From the NCBI GenBank assembly GCA_964541755.1, contig CAZIRF010000071.1, forward strand, positions 1 through 7,864: DNA of 7,864 bases, in the 5' to 3' direction. The position numbers and the translations under genes are program-made. Shown piece after piece: positions 7,001 to 7,864 of the stretch. This stretch comes from CAZIRF01 sp964541755 (GTDB lineage Bacteria; Spirochaetota; Spirochaetia; Treponematales; Breznakiellaceae). How positions within the stretch are numbered: the first letter of the stretch is position 1; the number at the start of each line of letters is the position of its first letter. Below the pieces are notes generated by a model. It saw only the letters and a program-made list of their open reading frames with translations. It made no database searches and was not told the DNA's origin.

Positions 7001-7494
7001 AGTACACCGTCATGGGCATCCTCAAGGCCGTCCGCCCCTACCAGACCAAAAACGGCAAGTGGATGGGCTTCGGCACCCTCGAAGACTTCAACGGCGAGCT
7101 CGACCTCGTATTCTTCTCCGATACCTGGGAGAAGATGCGCGACAGCCTCATCGTCGACGAAGTCGTCGCCTTCCGCGGAAAGGTCGACACCAAACGCGAA
7201 CGCCCCAGTTTCCTCGTCGACGGCCGCGAAGACCCCGCCGAGCTCACCCAGCGCTCCTTCAAGGAAGTCCACATACGCCTCGATCCGGATACCGCCAGTG
7301 ACGAAGAGTCCCTCGACCCCCTGCGCGACTTCCTCTTCGAACAGTCGGGGGCCTGCCAAGTCTACCTCCACCTAGGAAACGGCGAACGGGAAACGGTCAT
7401 CAAGGCCGCGAACGCCGTCTCCTGCCCGGCAGAAGACTGGGTCCTCGAGGCCATCGGCCAGCACGAAGGCATTCTGGAAGTCTGGAAAGAATAA
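4069..7494 (+). CDS. dnaE: DNA polymerase III subunit alpha (replicative polymerase)
   Basis: Catalytic subunit of the bacterial replicase, a C-family polymerase. The 1141-residue length is normal (E. coli 1160). Domains in order: PHP (about 1-275), palm with thumb insertion (about 276-560), fingers (about 561-810), helix-hairpin-helix (LLGIKGLGDG, 822-831) with the clamp-binding region, and OB fold (about 979-1055). The catalytic aspartates are visible: Asp401 and Asp403 in PDFDVDF, and Asp552 in KMDFLGL. Other signatures are GPGRGSGAGS (357-366), RHSSLHAAG (503-511), ALYRPGPM (631-638) and GFNKSHAAAY (743-752). QSSLF (907-911) fits the internal beta-clamp-binding pentapeptide. Unlike E. coli DnaE, the PHP metal site looks complete: His8, His10, Asp17, His42, Glu67, His89, Cys139, Asp207 and His209. 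This may mean built-in 3'-5' exonuclease activity, as known for mycobacterial DnaE1. ATG at 4069 is the canonical start (MIPFAHLHVHSDFSLLDG) but lacks a Shine-Dalgarno. Codons are strongly biased to C in the third position. No intein or frameshift is seen. Confidence 0.98.
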   Translation: MIPFAHLHVHSDFSLLDGASSVKALVKAAKERGMEHLAITDHGNMFGVLRFYEECLEQGINPVLGNEFYMAPVSRFDKSGNETGNKYYHLVLLAETRQGYMNLMKLTSLAYTEGFYYKPRIDRELLEQYHEGLICLSACIAGEIPVAILNGQLELAEQRARELARLFGPDHFYLELQDHGIPEQKTANKALLELSLKTGIPLVATNDIHYANRDDAVAQDILLCIGTGHKRNDEKRMRFHGDQFYLKTPEEMAALFPGHEEALLNTVRIAERCRYDYPYSGPKLPVFDIPEGYADEEAYIRGLTCDGLAARYGTITEEIRTRADYELGIIIKMGFIGYFLIVADFINWAKEHDIPVGPGRGSGAGSIVAYAMRITDIDPLRYKLLFERFLNPERISMPDFDVDFCFERRGEVIEYVTQKYGTDRVGQIITFGTLKAKAVIKDVARALDIPYEEANQIAKLVPEDPKMTLEKAFEQESRLRELAEDPRYTELFEIGRKLENKNRHSSLHAAGIVIGQTELTDYVPLYRDPKTGGVATQFTMDLIEECGLVKMDFLGLKTLTLLKNAQNLVRKRGGDLADFDIEKVSEEDEATYAMLGEGKSGGIFQFESQGMQSILKRAKPTRMEDLIALNALYRPGPMAYIPQFIESKFDASKIVYPAPSLKDILEETYGVIVYQEQVMQVAQIIAGYSLGQADLLRRAMGKKKAEVLAKEKIPFIEGAVKNGYSAQDADRIFEILVPFAGYGFNKSHAAAYSVVAYRTAYLKANYPAEFMAANLTNEITSTDKLPQYIDEARKMGLEIVPPSINHSDRYFSVVDGKIVYGLLGIKGLGDGAAREIVAKREEGGPYLDLMDFLERVELRSVGKKVIEILIQTGAFDLFGHNRPTLLANLERAWDYAQSKKDDKKFGQSSLFEDSGEQEYPDFVFETMPDMDAAEVLRIEKELMGFFISGHPMDAYRTVWERSSTLDLAHQERAAPDREYTVMGILKAVRPYQTKNGKWMGFGTLEDFNGELDLVFFSDTWEKMRDSLIVDEVVAFRGKVDTKRERPSFLVDGREDPAELTQRSFKEVHIRLDPDTASDEESLDPLRDFLFEQSGACQVYLHLGNGERETVIKAANAVSCPAEDWVLEAIGQHEGILEVWKE

Positions 7495-7563
7495 GAGGGG
7501 GGGCGCAGTGGCTCCTTTGCGTAAGCGGCCGCCCAATAATGCACAAAGAGGGGTCCTGACGAT

Positions 7564-7610
7564 AAAAAGGCCTCTCGGGGGCAGAGAAAATGCCCCCGAG
7601 AGGCCTTTTT
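7564..7610 (+). terminator. Strong intrinsic terminator after dnaE, potentially bidirectional
   Basis: Two perfect 20-base arms (7564-7583 and 7591-7610) surround the seven-base loop GAGAAAA. The GC-rich core (GGCCTCTCGGGGGCA on the left arm) is flanked by five A on the left and five T on the right, so the structure can end transcription on either strand. It starts 70 bases after the dnaE stop codon. The 69 bases in between (7495-7563) open with a run of seven G and hold no recognisable feature. Confidence 0.93.
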
Positions 7611-7617
7611 ACCGCCA

Positions 7618-7719
7618 CCCCTGCAAGATATCTTGGGGGCGGCCCATGCGCACTTCGCCCAGAGGGCTTGCGGAACTGCATTCGCAGTTCCGCCAAGACC
7701 AAGCCGCCTGGCGGCTTGG
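7618..7719. repeat. Cluster of three compact palindromes (intergenic repeat or structured RNA)
   Basis: Three inverted repeats follow one another. CAAGATATCTTG (7624-7635) is a perfect 12-base palindrome flanked by CCCC (7618-7621) and GGGG (7636-7639), pairing with a two-base bulge. GCGGAACTGC (7670-7679) pairs with 7684-7693 around ATTC, and CTT/AAG extend the stem past one bulged C. CCAAGCCGCC (7699-7708) is repeated inverted at 7710-7719 with one base between. This resembles a REP-type intergenic element or a structured RNA, but with a single copy in view the class cannot be settled. None has a T-run, so they are not ordinary terminators. Confidence 0.45.
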
Positions 7720-7864
7720 CCCGACGCCCCCTCGGCCGGGCCGCGGGGCCGGTAAAAGTCGGTGTGCTGTCGGGTCTCTGCGAGCCCCGCCCCTTGTGGA
7801 TTGATTCCGGCTCCGGGTCCCGGCCTTCCCCCGCGAAACTCCCCCGCGTCGCGCGGCAGGCATC
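7720..7864. other. GC-rich gene-free tail with further short inverted repeats
   Basis: No credible coding region, tRNA or known RNA signature is seen. Short inverted repeats continue: GCCCC/GGGGC (7726-7730 with 7745-7749), CCGGG-T-CCCGG (7813-7823) and CCGCG-TCG-CGCGG (7844-7856). Such short GC palindromes are expected fairly often at this composition, so they are weaker evidence than those just upstream. A structured RNA or gene leader continuing beyond the window edge cannot be excluded. Confidence 0.3.

Noticed and set aside
4288..7371. Very long open frame on the minus strand opposite dnaE (over 1000 codons)
   Set aside because: It is the antisense shadow of a real C-rich gene: strong third-position C bias in dnaE removes stop codons on the opposite strand. 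The translation is Glu/Asp/Val/Gly-rich without recognisable domains.
7508..7804. Plus-strand open frame spanning the terminator
   Set aside because: It reads straight through both arms of the strong terminator hairpin and the palindrome cluster, so it is not credible as a protein gene.
7609..7863. Minus-strand open frame in the tail after dnaE
   Set aside because: Arg/Gly/Ser-rich translation without domain character that runs through the palindromes and ends in the terminator T-run. It is best explained by GC-rich non-coding DNA.
7611..7864. Possible tRNA, SRP RNA, RNase P RNA or tmRNA in the structured tail
   Set aside because: I looked for the conserved cores on both strands (T-loop GTTCRA, the SRP GGAAGGAAGCAGCC core, the RNase P GAGGAAAGTCCGG core, tmRNA ends) and found none.

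Overview
This window is a compact, mostly housekeeping stretch of a bacterial chromosome, probably from a high-GC anaerobic member of the Spirochaetota (Treponema-like lineage). That assignment is an inference: the wording of the glycogen synthase and of the DNA polymerase III alpha subunit resembles treponemal versions as I remember them, and the [FeFe]-hydrogenase maturase HydF points to a hydrogen-metabolising anaerobe. No search was run.

Layout. Three genes are read leftward: hydF (3929 to 2649), purU (about 2598 to 1735) and glgA (1650 to 61). One long gene, dnaE (4069 to 7494), is read rightward. The 139 bases between hydF and dnaE hold a divergent promoter pair. After dnaE come a very strong intrinsic terminator with 20-bp arms (7564-7610) and a gene-free GC-rich tail (7611-7864) containing several compact palindromes that look like an intergenic repeat element or a structured RNA. 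Bases 1-60, downstream of glgA, show no gene or convincing terminator.

How the genes fit together. hydF and purU are closely spaced and probably co-transcribed. HydF is the GTPase scaffold that delivers the diiron subcluster to [FeFe]-hydrogenase. PurU releases formate from 10-formyl-tetrahydrofolate. The pairing could reflect formate/H2/one-carbon metabolism, but no HydE, HydG or hydrogenase gene lies in the window. glgA appears to have its own promoter, with a -10 box only six bases before the ATG, and a weak terminator lies between purU and glgA. dnaE shows the same arrangement, so both may be translated from leaderless mRNAs, whereas hydF has a textbook Shine-Dalgarno sequence.

Points worth a second look: the two predicted leaderless starts, the degenerate G4 guanine-recognition motif (THAD instead of NKxD) in HydF, the lower GC content and lysine-rich tail of GlgA, and the palindrome cluster after dnaE. 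I see no mobile element, CRISPR array, defence system or clearly novel system, and I do not claim one.
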